Counted from the stretch's first letter, positions 45,354 to 54,632 are shown. The stretch: 64,000 nucleotides of DNA from Lewinellaceae bacterium (GCA_020636135.1 JACJYK010000001.1:3706501-3770500); one strand, 5' to 3'. The notes: generated by a model not told the origin, from the letters alone. Translations and numbers: made by a program.

Positions 45354-47165
45354 TTAGTCTTTCAGAAATGTACTTGGAGTAAGGCCGGTATGCTGTTTAA
45401 AATAGGTATTGAACACCGTTTTGGAGTTAAAGCCACATTCGAAGGCCAAACCGACAATTGTCAGATGCGAACGGCTGGGGTCTATGGCCAGCTGCTTGAA
45501 TTCTTCGACACGGTAATGGTTGACGAAGTGGTTGAAATTTTTACCCTGACCTTCATTGATCACCAGCGAAAGTTGATTTGCAGAGAGCCCCAGCTGTTGA
45601 GCCAGCTGACGCAGACTCAATCCGGCATCCAGGTAGGGTTTCTCCGTGGCCATGTATTCAAGCAATTGTTTGCTGTACATTTCCAATTGCTTTTTGTCCA
45701 GCAATTCTTTCTTTTTGATGCCTTGATCTTCGGATACGCCCTGGTCCGGGCCCTTTCCGGTGGATTTAAAAATGGTATCAAAAAGGCGGTAACGCGGGTC
45801 GTCGGTCAGCAACTTAAATGCGGGGTTCTCCCGATAGAAATTCAGGTAATATTTTCCGGCGGTTATGTCCTTTTCGATTTCTTCAAAGGCCAGGTCCGTA
45901 TTTCCCAGATAGATGTTGATGATTACGGCCGGATTTTCCTCCGCCGCCAGATGCAGATTCTGAGGTTGGGCGCTCCACTTTAACAGGTATTCCGCGGCCA
46001 TGGCCCGGTTGCCACTGGCGGCATAGACGATGCCGGTTCCCGCATGATAGCTTACAGTCTTTTCAGCAGATACCGGAACGGTCTGGTAATGTTCGATGGC
46101 CTCGGCAAATCGTTGCAGCCGGGTTAAAATGGTGCCTTTCAGGCAATATGAATTGGTGTGATGCGGAAGCACCTTTAATAGCTTATTTACTTCCACCAAA
46201 GCTTCTTCATAGCGGCCCATGCGCTGCAGCGCTGAAGCATGGTAGTATAGGTGCGAAGGGTTAAGCGGATCCAGTTCGATGGCCTTCCTGACCCGGGACA
46301 ATGCCCGTTCATGGTGGCCGGCGATCACATCCATCACCGATCCGCCCAGGAGGGCGTTCACATAATTGGGTCGGTATTTCAATGCCAGGTTAAGGTATGA
46401 TTCTGCAGTGTCCAGGTCTTTCTCGAAAAAATAATGGACCAACCCCATCGAGTAATTGGCCTCAGGATCCCTAGGATCCAACTGAAGTGCCCTGGCAGCG
46501 GCTTCTTTAGATAATGTAAATGCTTGTTTGCCGGATATGGCATCCACCAGTCCCAGGTACCCGTAATAAATGGCTTTTGATGCATGATAAAAAGGGCAAC
46601 CCGGGTCAATGGCGATGGCATTTTCAATTTCTTCAACCGCCCTGAACAGGTCTGCTTTCTGAAATTTGGTAAAGCTGGATTTGCTTTTTAGGTACCACTC
46701 GTAAGCGCCAATCTGCGTTGGTCTTGTTTCGGGTGGTTCTTCAATTTCAAAGTGACCGATGTGTTCTCTCAGTTTTTCAGCAATCAACAAGCTGATCTCT
46801 TCCTGAACTTCAAAGATGTTGTCCAATGTCCGGTCCCAGGTCTCCGACCAGAAATGAAAGTCTTCCGGGGCATCGATTAACTGAGCCGTGATGCGCAGGT
46901 TATTCCCGGCAAGGCGCACGCTTCCTTCCAGCAGCGTAGAAACGCCCAGTGCCTTCCCGATTTCGGGAATGGGAATATTCTTCCCTTTGAAATGGAAGGC
47001 AGATGTACGGGAGGTGACTTTCAGTCCGTCGATCTTCGCCAGCGCATTGATGATCTCTTCGGTCATGCCGTCACTGAAATATTCGTTCTCCGCGCTCGCG
47101 CTCATATTCACGAACGGGAGTACGGCGATGTTGGTTTTTTCAGCTATGTTGGAAGTTTCAATCAA
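45354..47165 (-). CDS. TolB-like/TPR/AraC fusion regulator
   Basis: A 603-residue soluble protein. Order: a TolB/FlgO-like N-terminal domain (TNIAVLPFVNMSASAENEYF, SDGMTEEIINALAKI, GVSTLLEGSVR, residues about 10-140), a TPR array (about 155-430; NPSHLYYHASALQRMGRYEE and similar units) and a C-terminal AraC-type double helix-turn-helix (GLSLRQLAQQLGLSANQLS and VGLAFECGFNSKTVFNTYF). This is a one-component regulator in which the TPR region may sense a partner protein. The only start near the domain is TTG at 47165: a stop precedes it by ten codons and no ATG is in between. No membrane helix is present. Confidence 0.88.
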   Translation of the reverse strand: MIETSNIAEKTNIAVLPFVNMSASAENEYFSDGMTEEIINALAKIDGLKVTSRTSAFHFKGKNIPIPEIGKALGVSTLLEGSVRLAGNNLRITAQLIDAPEDFHFWSETWDRTLDNIFEVQEEISLLIAEKLREHIGHFEIEEPPETRPTQIGAYEWYLKSKSSFTKFQKADLFRAVEEIENAIAIDPGCPFYHASKAIYYGYLGLVDAISGKQAFTLSKEAAARALQLDPRDPEANYSMGLVHYFFEKDLDTAESYLNLALKYRPNYVNALLGGSVMDVIAGHHERALSRVRKAIELDPLNPSHLYYHASALQRMGRYEEALVEVNKLLKVLPHHTNSYCLKGTILTRLQRFAEAIEHYQTVPVSAEKTVSYHAGTGIVYAASGNRAMAAEYLLKWSAQPQNLHLAAEENPAVIINIYLGNTDLAFEEIEKDITAGKYYLNFYRENPAFKLLTDDPRYRLFDTIFKSTGKGPDQGVSEDQGIKKKELLDKKQLEMYSKQLLEYMATEKPYLDAGLSLRQLAQQLGLSANQLSLVINEGQGKNFNHFVNHYRVEEFKQLAIDPSRSHLTIVGLAFECGFNSKTVFNTYFKQHTGLTPSTFLKD

Positions 47166-47648
47166 TAAAGTCGCCTTAGTTGGTGTCTGTTAGTTCAAAA
47201 TGAATTAGGCCCACATGGACTGAGGTCATCTTGTGCATTAGTGATCAGGGCTTGTCAAAGTCCAAAACCGAGGCCAAATCGAATTGCTACGGTTAAAGAT
47301 AACGACAAAAGCCTAACAAAGAGTAATGGTCACCTGGCACTGAAAACCAATGCATTGGCTGAATTTTGAAAGACTGAAATGTTTCCGATTAATCTTGCAA
47401 GTCCCATTAAGGATAGGAACTGGATGATCAGGATGTGGGATTTCTCCAGAGAAGACCGGCATCCACGGGTCGATAGCACCACCACCTACGCCAGGGCATA
47501 GATGCCAACTTAACTTTATATCGTTAAGGTAAATTAGAACTTTTTCAATATGCTTTGGCTGTACCAATATCATCTGAACGCTTTGTATAAATGGCGTGGC
47601 GACCGGACGGGAGACATGAACATTTTATGCCTTGTTGGTGGTTCGTTT
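47166..47648. other. Intergenic region without recognised gene
   Basis: About 480 bases between two minus-strand genes. A minus-strand frame at 47313-47573 starts MILVQPKHIEKVLIYLND but has no recognisable domain, an odd Cys/Pro/His-rich composition and no good ribosome-binding site, so I leave it uncalled. Confidence 0.45.
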
Positions 47649-48713
47649 TTACTCTAATAATAAGTATCCATTAATCGATTCTGCATATTTTTTAAGACAT
47701 TGGCCATCTTTACGAACTTCGATTATACTAAAGAAATCTTCATCGATGTCCTCAACTCCAAATTGAGTTTCCATGAAAATAGAATACTCGTCTGGTTTGA
47801 GTTTTCTTTCCAAAATTATTTCATCATTACTATTCTTCAAAAACAAATGGACTTGCTCTTGACTCAAGTTGGCAACTAGAAAACGTTCATTTCTATAATG
47901 TTGATCTTTATTTCTTGGGACAACATCCTGACAGTCCATCATTGTAAATGAATTAAGGTTTAAGCTTTTGAATAATTGATTCAGTTGATCTACATCATAA
48001 TTATGACGAATAATTTTTAGTCTTCCTAGTAATTCCATTGTAGCACTTCGGCTATACATTAAAGTCAAAACCATGAATGATGTTTTCCCCCAATAATTAA
48101 GCACCTGCTTTTTGTAATTTTCATCAGTCAAAAAATAATTGTAACGCTTTATAATTGACAAAGAATCGGATTTAACCATCCACAAAGGATGAGACATCTT
48201 AAAATCAACATTTTTGTTATAGAAATCTATTACCGGTTTCCCCGAGAGTTCATCGTAAATATTAGCCCTCAATAATTCTTTGGCAGCTTCGATAACTTTC
48301 CCATATTTCGAATTAATGTTTTCTTCTGTTTCTATTATCTTCTCAATATTTTCATAAGTAATATTTAGGAACTGAAACCTAAATAAAAGATTCTCTAAAT
48401 CATTATCCCTATAATAATCTTCGAGCGTTACCTGATTATTAATTACTTTTCTAGTCAACGAATCGTTTACCTGGTAAACATTTATAATGCTGTTAAAATG
48501 TTTAATATTTCGAGCCAAGTCTTCTTCTACTTTATCAAGCAGGTTTTCAATTTCATCTTTTCTGATTCTTTCTTGATTCCAGTTGTTTAATTTTACTGCG
48601 ATAAGGATTCCAATTACCACAAGGATAATTTCTCCAATTGCGTAAATAATATATCTTTTCAAACTTCCTTCATCGAGTAATCTTTGTCTAATCCTTCTAA
48701 AGAATTTTATCAT
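47649..48713 (-). CDS. DUF6090 family membrane protein, long variant
   Basis: A protein of 354 residues from the ATG at 48713, chosen because MIKFFRRIRQRLLDEGSLKR is the standard family start (the frame is open 52 codons upstream without family sequence). Then comes YIIYAIGEIILVVIGILIAV, one membrane helix, and KLNNWNQER. The helical domain is about 100 residues longer than in the other copies and ends with a beta-rich part (FLVANLSQEQVHLFLKNSND, EYSIFMETQFGVEDID) that the others lack. The local composition is AT-rich compared with its neighbours. Function unknown. Confidence 0.87.
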   Translation of the reverse strand: MIKFFRRIRQRLLDEGSLKRYIIYAIGEIILVVIGILIAVKLNNWNQERIRKDEIENLLDKVEEDLARNIKHFNSIINVYQVNDSLTRKVINNQVTLEDYYRDNDLENLLFRFQFLNITYENIEKIIETEENINSKYGKVIEAAKELLRANIYDELSGKPVIDFYNKNVDFKMSHPLWMVKSDSLSIIKRYNYFLTDENYKKQVLNYWGKTSFMVLTLMYSRSATMELLGRLKIIRHNYDVDQLNQLFKSLNLNSFTMMDCQDVVPRNKDQHYRNERFLVANLSQEQVHLFLKNSNDEIILERKLKPDEYSIFMETQFGVEDIDEDFFSIIEVRKDGQCLKKYAESINGYLLLE

Positions 48714-49073
48714 TGGCTGTTTCTTTATTTTTCGGCAATAATGACCACCAACTCGTTTATACTGGTACATTTTGTCCTTATTGATAGACCGAATGGCTGG
48801 CAACCAGGAACTTATCTCATTTGCTTCACATAACAACTTGTCTACAATCATGGCGGATCTTAATGCCATATGGATACGGCGATCCTCCTAAATGAAGTTA
48901 CTGACCAAGGTGGAATTCACCTAATACTATTGCTAATTTGTTCGAGTTTGGTATTAGAAATAAAGGGGGCTTGGATGCGTAGATGGGGTGTCTATTAATT
49001 TTTTTTGCTTATGGTTGTACGGATATTTTACGCATGCGAATAGGAATGCGTATGGTGATTCCTTAGTTGTTCG
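48714..49073. other. Intergenic region upstream of DUF6090 and downstream of rnf
   Basis: About 360 bases. Near the rnf end, TACGCAT and ATGCGTA are complementary around ten bases (49031-49054), but no U-tract follows, so I do not call a terminator. I see no gene. Confidence 0.45.
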
Positions 49074-49253
49074 TTATTTGGATACCATCCTGTCACATGT
49101 CTCCCGATTACTACATGCCCCACAACATCCACCCTCGTGATCGATGTGGTTCTTCACCTCATTCCGTTTCGCCCATAACTGCATGCCCATCCATCCGGCG
49201 GACACGATGCCGAGGGCGAGAATAGGGACCAGGTATTGCAGGAGTGTTTCCAT
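49074..49253 (-). CDS. Small Cys-rich membrane protein, NqrM-like position
   Basis: A 59-residue protein if started at the ATG at 49253, ten bases after the rnfA stop; a longer frame would overlap rnfA. It has one N-terminal membrane helix (LLQYLVPILALGIVSAGWMG), a basic stretch, and a Cys cluster at the end (GGCCGACSNRETCDRM, five Cys). Size and layout recall NqrM, the small Cys protein needed for maturation of the related Na+-NQR complex, but the Cys spacing is different. As the last gene of the rnf operon it may help build an iron site or the flavin cofactors; this is inference. Confidence 0.7.
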   Translation of the reverse strand: METLLQYLVPILALGIVSAGWMGMQLWAKRNEVKNHIDHEGGCCGACSNRETCDRMVSK

Positions 49254-49263
49254 AGCAACTCTA

Positions 49264-49842
49264 TTAATGACTGCCAAATAATCCGGCAAAGCCCATGAAA
49301 GCCAGGGACAGAATACCGGCGATGATCAGATTCAGGGCGGTGCCCTTGACGACGTTGGGGATGCTGAGCAGACGGGTCTCCTCGCGGATGGAGGCCAGCA
49401 AAACCAGGGCGATGGTGATGCCACCGCCGGCACCCAGGGCATAAACCAGACCCTCGACAAAACCGTATCCTTTGTTGGTGCTGAATAAAGCCAGTCCCAG
49501 GATGGCGCAGTTGGTCGTTATCAGGGGCAGGAAGATGCCTAATGCCTTGAACAAAGCCGGACTCAGTTTTTTGATGACGATCTCAACAAACTGGACCACA
49601 CTGGCGATAACAATGATGAAGCTGATCAGCCGCAGGTAAGGGGCATAGATCAGAACCCAGGTGTTCAGGGCGTAAGCAGCGATGGCGGTGATCACCATGA
49701 CAAAAATATTAGCCAGGCCCAGGCGGAAGGCCGTCTGCATCCGCTGTGTCACCCCCAGGAAAGGACACAATCCCAGGAAAAGTGATAACGTGAAGTTGTT
49801 GATCAGCAAGGCGGAGATAAAGATCCAGATCAGTTCGTTCAT
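49264..49842 (-). CDS. rnfA: Rnf electron transport complex subunit A
   Basis: A 192-residue membrane protein with six helices. It opens with the family block LINNFTLSLFLGLCPFLGVT and has LPLITTNCAILGLALFSTNK in the middle (Cys in each half), the pair thought to hold an iron site at the interface of RnfA and RnfE. The end, TALNLIIAGILSLAFMGFAG, is typical. RnfA and RnfE are homologous with opposite topology and form the membrane core of the pump. The start overlaps the rnfE stop by 4 bases. Confidence 0.96.
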   Translation of the reverse strand: MNELIWIFISALLINNFTLSLFLGLCPFLGVTQRMQTAFRLGLANIFVMVITAIAAYALNTWVLIYAPYLRLISFIIVIASVVQFVEIVIKKLSPALFKALGIFLPLITTNCAILGLALFSTNKGYGFVEGLVYALGAGGGITIALVLLASIREETRLLSIPNVVKGTALNLIIAGILSLAFMGFAGLFGSH

Positions 49843-50474
49843 GCCGGTTGTATTTTATGTTGTTTACGCCGTTGGGCTGACCAGTTGAACAGTAACAATA
49901 GAAAGCCCAGCACAAAGAAGCCGCCCGGTGGCAGTATCATCACGATCCAAGGCTCGAAGGCCTTACCGAACAGCGACACGCCAAGGAGGGAGCCATTGCC
50001 CAGCACTTCCCGAATCGAACCCAGTGTAAACAATGCAAAGGCGAAACCCAGTCCCATGCCCGATGCATCCAGGAAGGAGCGCCACAATCCGTTCTTGCTG
50101 GAGAAGGACTCCTGACGGGCCAGGATCAGACAATTGACTACGATCAGAGAAATGAAGGCGCCCAGCGCCTTGTGGATGTCCGGGAAATAGGCTTGCAGGG
50201 TGAAGTCCACGACAGTCACGAAGGTAGCGATGATCACGATGTAAGTGGTGATGCGTACTTGCTTGGGGATGACCTTGCGCAACATCGAGACCAGAAGGCT
50301 GGAGCCAATCAGCACAAAGGTAGTTGCCAGCCCCATCGCCAGGCCATTGATGGCGCTGTTGGTCACCGCCAGCGAGGGGCACATGCCCAACACTGCCACA
50401 AAGACCGGATTTTCACGCCACAGGCCCTTGAGGAATTCCTGCATATTGTTCGCTCCCTGTACGTCGTTACTCAT
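49839..50474 (-). CDS. rnfE: Rnf electron transport complex subunit E
   Basis: A 211-residue integral membrane subunit. The start LKGLWRENPVFVAVLGMCPS and LAVTNSAINGLAMGLATTFV are conserved, and the second Cys block is FISLIVVNCLILARQESF; the two Cys match the proposed [2Fe-2S] site shared with RnfA. It overlaps the rnfG stop by 8 bases and the rnfA start by 4 bases, so translation is coupled on both sides. Confidence 0.96.
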   Translation of the reverse strand: MSNDVQGANNMQEFLKGLWRENPVFVAVLGMCPSLAVTNSAINGLAMGLATTFVLIGSSLLVSMLRKVIPKQVRITTYIVIIATFVTVVDFTLQAYFPDIHKALGAFISLIVVNCLILARQESFSSKNGLWRSFLDASGMGLGFAFALFTLGSIREVLGNGSLLGVSLFGKAFEPWIVMILPPGGFFVLGFLLLLFNWSAQRRKQHKIQPA

Positions 50475-51141
50475 CGTTCCGCTTTTTTATTTCGGGATGT
50501 TCCTGCAGGTAGTTGTTGATGGGCTCTTTCCATTTTGCCATGGCCTCGTTGAGTAATTTTACCACCGTACGCGACGAGATGGTGGCACCGGTAATGCCGT
50601 CTACCTCATTGGGCTGTTTGCGGGTGCCGTTCTTCACGAGGATGATCCCGGGATCGACCGTAAGGTGTTTGAAATTGGCCAGGAAACCTTCGTTGCGGAT
50701 GATCTTATCACCCAGTCCCGGTGTCTCCTTGCAATCCAGGACCTGGTAGCCGATGATCGCTTTTTCCACAGGCTCATAACCACAGATCACAGTGACGATA
50801 TCTGAAAATCCCGGTTCTTCGCCAGTGATGGCGAAGCCGGTAAACGCCTGGCTGGAATCACGCCCCAGGAATACGACCTCCTGCCCCGGCTCGTCAGATA
50901 CCACAAGTTGTCCATCCTGCAACGCCAGCGTCTCGTAATCAGCTGTACCCGGCAAGACCTGGAAAATGGCCTGGCGTTGTGCTTCGGCCTTATTGGCGTC
51001 GATGGTAGGCTTGGTCCACAAATAGCTTGAAACCAGCACCAGTCCAGATAAAAAACCAGCAACACCCAGGGTAGCTATCAACCGGAATGCACTTGGTTCC
51101 GGTTCTGGTACAAAGGTCGTATGTTCTCCGTCGCCGCTCAT
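50467..51141 (-). CDS. rnfG: Rnf electron transport complex subunit G
   Basis: A 224-residue subunit. I start it at the ATG at 51141, which overlaps the rnfD stop (ATGA); upstream codons of the frame lie inside rnfD. One membrane helix (residues about 20-42) anchors a periplasmic FMN-binding domain. The flavinylation motif is TGAT at residues 184-187 (DGITGATISSRTV), so FMN should be attached to Thr187 by an ApbE enzyme encoded elsewhere. The segment KETPGLGDKI is typical. RnfG passes electrons in the chain of the pump. Confidence 0.95.
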   Translation of the reverse strand: MSGDGEHTTFVPEPEPSAFRLIATLGVAGFLSGLVLVSSYLWTKPTIDANKAEAQRQAIFQVLPGTADYETLALQDGQLVVSDEPGQEVVFLGRDSSQAFTGFAITGEEPGFSDIVTVICGYEPVEKAIIGYQVLDCKETPGLGDKIIRNEGFLANFKHLTVDPGIILVKNGTRKQPNEVDGITGATISSRTVVKLLNEAMAKWKEPINNYLQEHPEIKKRNDE

Positions 51142-52142
51142 GGATGTCCGTAGGGTTTGATCTTGGTAAAACGGTTGATTAGCGGGGTGCAAGCGTTCAT
51201 AAGCAGGATGGCATACATCACCCCTTCAGGCAGCCCACCCCAGGTGCGGATCAGGACCACCAGAAAGCCGATGCCAAGGCCATAGATCCATAGTCCTTTC
51301 GGGGTAATCGGGGAGGTGACCAGGTCGGTGGCCATGTACACTGTCCCTAACAGCAATCCGCCGGATAGCAGCATAAACACCGGAGAAGGATAGCGTGACG
51401 GATCGACCAGCCAGAAAATGCCTGAGAACACGACCGCCGAAGCTACAATCGATACCACGATGCGCCAGTTGATGATCTTGCGGAGCAACAAGTAGACCCC
51501 AGCCAGTATAAAGAGAATGGCGCTGGTTTCTCCCAATGAGCCGTTGGTGTTACCCCACAACAATTGGGTGAGAGGAGCGGCCACATGATCAAACTTCATG
51601 GTGGCGAGCGGTGTAGCCCCACTGATGGCATCCAGCGGTTGACCCTGAAAGAAGGGCAGAGCCAGATTCGTGCCCCGCAGGCTTAAATAGCGGCCGTCCG
51701 GCAAGGACCAGGTGGTGATGGCGGTTGGAAATGCGGCCTGTAAAAATGCCCGGCCAACCAATGCAGGATTAAATACATTGTTGCCCAGACCTCCCCAGAT
51801 CATCTTGCCCATTCCAATGGACACAAAGCCACCGACAAAACTCATCCATAAGGGGAATCCCGGGGGCAGGCAGAGCGCCAGCAAAACACCGGTAAGCGCT
51901 GCGCTGCCATCTAAAAGAGCTGATTTTCGTTTTAGGGCAGGCAAGAAAAGATATTCCGCAGCCAGTGAACCGGCAATGGTTGTCAAAATCAAAAGAATAG
52001 CAGCAAGCCCAAAAAAATAATAGGAAGCGGCAATCACCGGCAATAAGGTCAATGAGACCTCCCACATAATGCGCGGCGTCGTATTCGCGCCATGCAGAAA
52101 CGGTGATGTGGAGATGGTGACTTTCCCTATAGCCAAACTCAT
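51138..52142 (-). CDS. rnfD: Rnf electron transport complex subunit D
   Basis: A 334-residue membrane subunit with about nine helices. The flavin site is SGAT at residues 174-177 (AISGATPLATM), where FMN is expected on Thr177. Conserved blocks are WGGLGNNVFNPALVGRAFLQ and MATDLVTSPITPKGLWIYGL. The start overlaps the rnfC stop by 4 bases. RnfD is thought to form part of the ion pathway together with RnfG's flavin. Confidence 0.96.
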   Translation of the reverse strand: MSLAIGKVTISTSPFLHGANTTPRIMWEVSLTLLPVIAASYYFFGLAAILLILTTIAGSLAAEYLFLPALKRKSALLDGSAALTGVLLALCLPPGFPLWMSFVGGFVSIGMGKMIWGGLGNNVFNPALVGRAFLQAAFPTAITTWSLPDGRYLSLRGTNLALPFFQGQPLDAISGATPLATMKFDHVAAPLTQLLWGNTNGSLGETSAILFILAGVYLLLRKIINWRIVVSIVASAVVFSGIFWLVDPSRYPSPVFMLLSGGLLLGTVYMATDLVTSPITPKGLWIYGLGIGFLVVLIRTWGGLPEGVMYAILLMNACTPLINRFTKIKPYGHP

Positions 52143-53494
52143 ACGGCAATGGATTTTGCTTTTTCACGGGCCTGCTGCTCCCGCAATAATCCTTTGGCAA
52201 CCCGAAAGCTCTGAACCAGCGGGATACCGGATGGACATACAAAAGAACAGCTGCCGCATTCAAAACAATCGAAGACATAGTTGTCCTGCATTTCCTCCCA
52301 CAGGCCATTTTTGGCGAGCAATCCCAGGAGTGAAGGATTGAGGTGCATGGGGCAGGCATCAACACATTTACCACAACGGATGCACTCGTATTCCTGCAGC
52401 TCTCTGACTTCGCGATCGGTCAGTGCCAGGATGCCTGAAGTTCCTTTAAGTACCGGGCTGTTCAGGGATTTTTGCACCATGCCCATCATAGGCCCTCCCA
52501 GCAAAATACGGCTCGCCTCGCTGGTGAGACCTCCACAGTAATTCACGACCTGCTGCATCGAGGTGCCGATGGGGACCCGCAAATTGGAAGGACGCTGAAT
52601 GGCGGTACCCGTGACGGTGACCACCCGTTCGATCAATGGGATACCCTGACGAAACCAATCACTCAGGGAAGCGATGGAGCTGATGTTGGACACCAGTGTC
52701 TCCACATCCAGGGGTAGTTTACCGGATGGCACCTCACGGTTTAAGATGGTGGTGATCAGCATCTTCTCGGCACCCTGAGGGTATTTGACTTGCAGCGGTA
52801 CAACCTCTGCGGGCAAATTGGAACGGCCAAATTTTTCAGTTAGGATAGCAATGGCGTCAGGTTTATTAGCCTCGATGCCTATGAAGATCTTCTCTGCCCG
52901 GATGAAATGCTGCAGGATGGCGGTGCCGTCGACGATGGCGTCCGGGTGCTCGACCATGGTGCGGTGATCGGAGGTGAGGAAAGGCTCACACTCGGCACCG
53001 TTGAGCATCAGATAGCGGCAGTGTTTGCCTTCGGGAATGGAAAATTTGACGTGGGCAGGAAAAGCAGCGCCACCGAGGCCTACCAGGCCAGACGTTTGAA
53101 TGGAACGGATGAACTCCTTCAGTTCCATCTCCTCCGGTGGTTTTGGCGCAGTGAGATACAATTGCTGGGTGGAGAATGGGTCTATATGAAGGATAATGGC
53201 TGGTGCCATTTTTCCGGCCGGTGTCTCCACCAGTTCAATTCCTTTTACGGTTCCATCCACCGGTGCATGGAGAGCGACTGAAACGAAACCTCCGGGTTCG
53301 GCAATTAACTCACCACGGCGTACTTCCTGGCCTTTGCGGACAATGGCTTTTGCAGGTGCACCGGTATGCTGGTTTAGGGGCAACACATATTCTTCGGCAA
53401 AGGGCATCTGTTCGATGGGCTTGGCATCGGTCAGGTGCTTGAAGTACTCGGGGTGTACTCCGTGGCTAAAGGTTAATGTTGCGCTTGTTTTCAT
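52139..53494 (-). CDS. rnfC: Rnf electron transport complex subunit C
   Basis: A 451-residue peripheral subunit, the NADH/FMN and ferredoxin-type module. The ATG at 53494 gives MKTSATLTFSHGVHPEYFKH. After the barrel-sandwich start come the Gly-rich nucleotide-binding part (TSGLVGLGGAAFPAHVKFSI) and NGAECEPFLTSDHRTMVEHP. Near the C-terminus are two [4Fe-4S] motifs, CIRCGKCVDACPMHL and CFECGSCSFVCPSG. RnfC exchanges electrons with NAD. In most rnf operons rnfB precedes rnfC directly, but here a long gene and a 1.1-kb repeat array lie between them. Confidence 0.96.
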   Translation of the reverse strand: MKTSATLTFSHGVHPEYFKHLTDAKPIEQMPFAEEYVLPLNQHTGAPAKAIVRKGQEVRRGELIAEPGGFVSVALHAPVDGTVKGIELVETPAGKMAPAIILHIDPFSTQQLYLTAPKPPEEMELKEFIRSIQTSGLVGLGGAAFPAHVKFSIPEGKHCRYLMLNGAECEPFLTSDHRTMVEHPDAIVDGTAILQHFIRAEKIFIGIEANKPDAIAILTEKFGRSNLPAEVVPLQVKYPQGAEKMLITTILNREVPSGKLPLDVETLVSNISSIASLSDWFRQGIPLIERVVTVTGTAIQRPSNLRVPIGTSMQQVVNYCGGLTSEASRILLGGPMMGMVQKSLNSPVLKGTSGILALTDREVRELQEYECIRCGKCVDACPMHLNPSLLGLLAKNGLWEEMQDNYVFDCFECGSCSFVCPSGIPLVQSFRVAKGLLREQQAREKAKSIAV

Positions 53495-53512
53495 TCTTAA
53501 AATCAATTAATA

Positions 53513-54632
53513 CCCACCCTTAAATCCCCTCCGGGGAGGGGGCTCTGTAACATTGTTGTGTTCTCTGTCAAATTCTAAAAACATCCCCCTAAATCCCCCT
53601 TCAAAGGGTGACTCCCGGAAAACGGGCTCCGGGTTAAAATGTCGGGCCAAAATTTGCATTCAACATTTAGCACTCAACATTCAGCATTTCATGGGGTCTC
53701 CATTTTGGGTCACTGAAGTCCTTAAGACCCACCCTTAAATCCCCTCCGGGGAGGGGACTCCGTTCAATGTTGTGTTCTGCTGTCAAATTCTAAAAACATC
53801 CCCCTAAATCCCCCTTCAAAGGGGGACTCCCGGCAGACAGGCTTGGGGTTATGTTGGGCCAAAGTTTGCATTCAACATTTAGCACTCAACATTCAGCATT
53901 TCATGGGGTCTCCATTTTGGGCTACTAAAGTCCTTAAGACCCACCCCTAAATCCCCTCCAGGGAGGGGACTCCGTTCAATGTTGTGTTCTGCTGTCAAAT
54001 TCTAAAAACATCCTCCTAAATCCCCCTTCAAAGGGGGACTCCCGGGAAACAGGCTCCGGGTTAAAATGTCGGGCCAAAATTTGCATTCAACATTTAGCAC
54101 TCAACATTCAGCATTTCTTGGGGTCTCCATTTTGGGTCACTAAAGTCCCTAAGACCCACCCCTAAATCCCATCCAGGGAGGGGACTCCGTTCCATCGTTG
54201 CGTTCTGCTGTCAAATTCTAAAAACATCCCCCTAAATCCCCCTTCAAAGGGGGACTCCCGGGAGACAGGCTTGGGGTTATGTTGGGCTAAAGTTTGAATT
54301 CAACATTTAGCACTCAACATTCAGCATTTCATGGGGTCTCCATTTTGAGCTACTAAAGTCCTTAAGACCCACCCCTATATCCCCTCCGGGGAGGGGGCTC
54401 TGTAACATTGTTGTGTTCTGCTGTCAAATTCTAAAAACATCCCCCTAAATCCCCCTTCAAAGGGGGACTCCCGGGAAACGGGCTCCAGGTTAAAATGTCG
54501 GGCCAAAATTTGCATTCAACATTTGGCACTCAACATTCAGCATTTCATGGGGTCTCCATTTTGGGTCACTAAAGTCCTTAAGACCCACCCCTATATCCCC
54601 TCCAGGGCGGGGACTCTGTAACATTCAACATT
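53513..54632. repeat. Tandem array, five 212-216-bp units plus a partial sixth
   Basis: Units start with CCCACCCYTAAATCCC-like sequence at 53513, 53728, 53940, 54155, 54368 and (partial) 54584. Each unit contains, in order, a GC-rich hairpin (CCCCTCCGGGGAGGGG), a second hairpin around CCCCCTTCAAAGGGGGA, and a run of ACATTTAGCACTCAACATTC words. Units 1, 3 and 5 share GGTTAAAATGTCGGGCC and GGGTCACT; units 2 and 4 share GGTTATGTTGGG and GCTACTAAAG. So the array has a higher-order period of about 428 bases. It fills the whole gap between the PFOR-like gene and rnfC and contains no gene. Confidence 0.92.

Noticed and set aside
45342..45983. A 213-codon plus-strand frame
   Set aside because: It is antisense to the AraC and TPR region of the regulator on the minus strand.
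47313..47573. An 86-codon minus-strand frame
   Set aside because: No family, unusual composition and no ribosome-binding site; left as intergenic.
49031..49054. Terminator for the rnf operon
   Set aside because: The seven-pair inverted repeat has a ten-base loop and no U-tract after it on the minus strand.
53513..54632. CRISPR array
   Set aside because: The periodic units are ~214 bp and nearly identical along their whole length, without short repeats separated by unique spacers.
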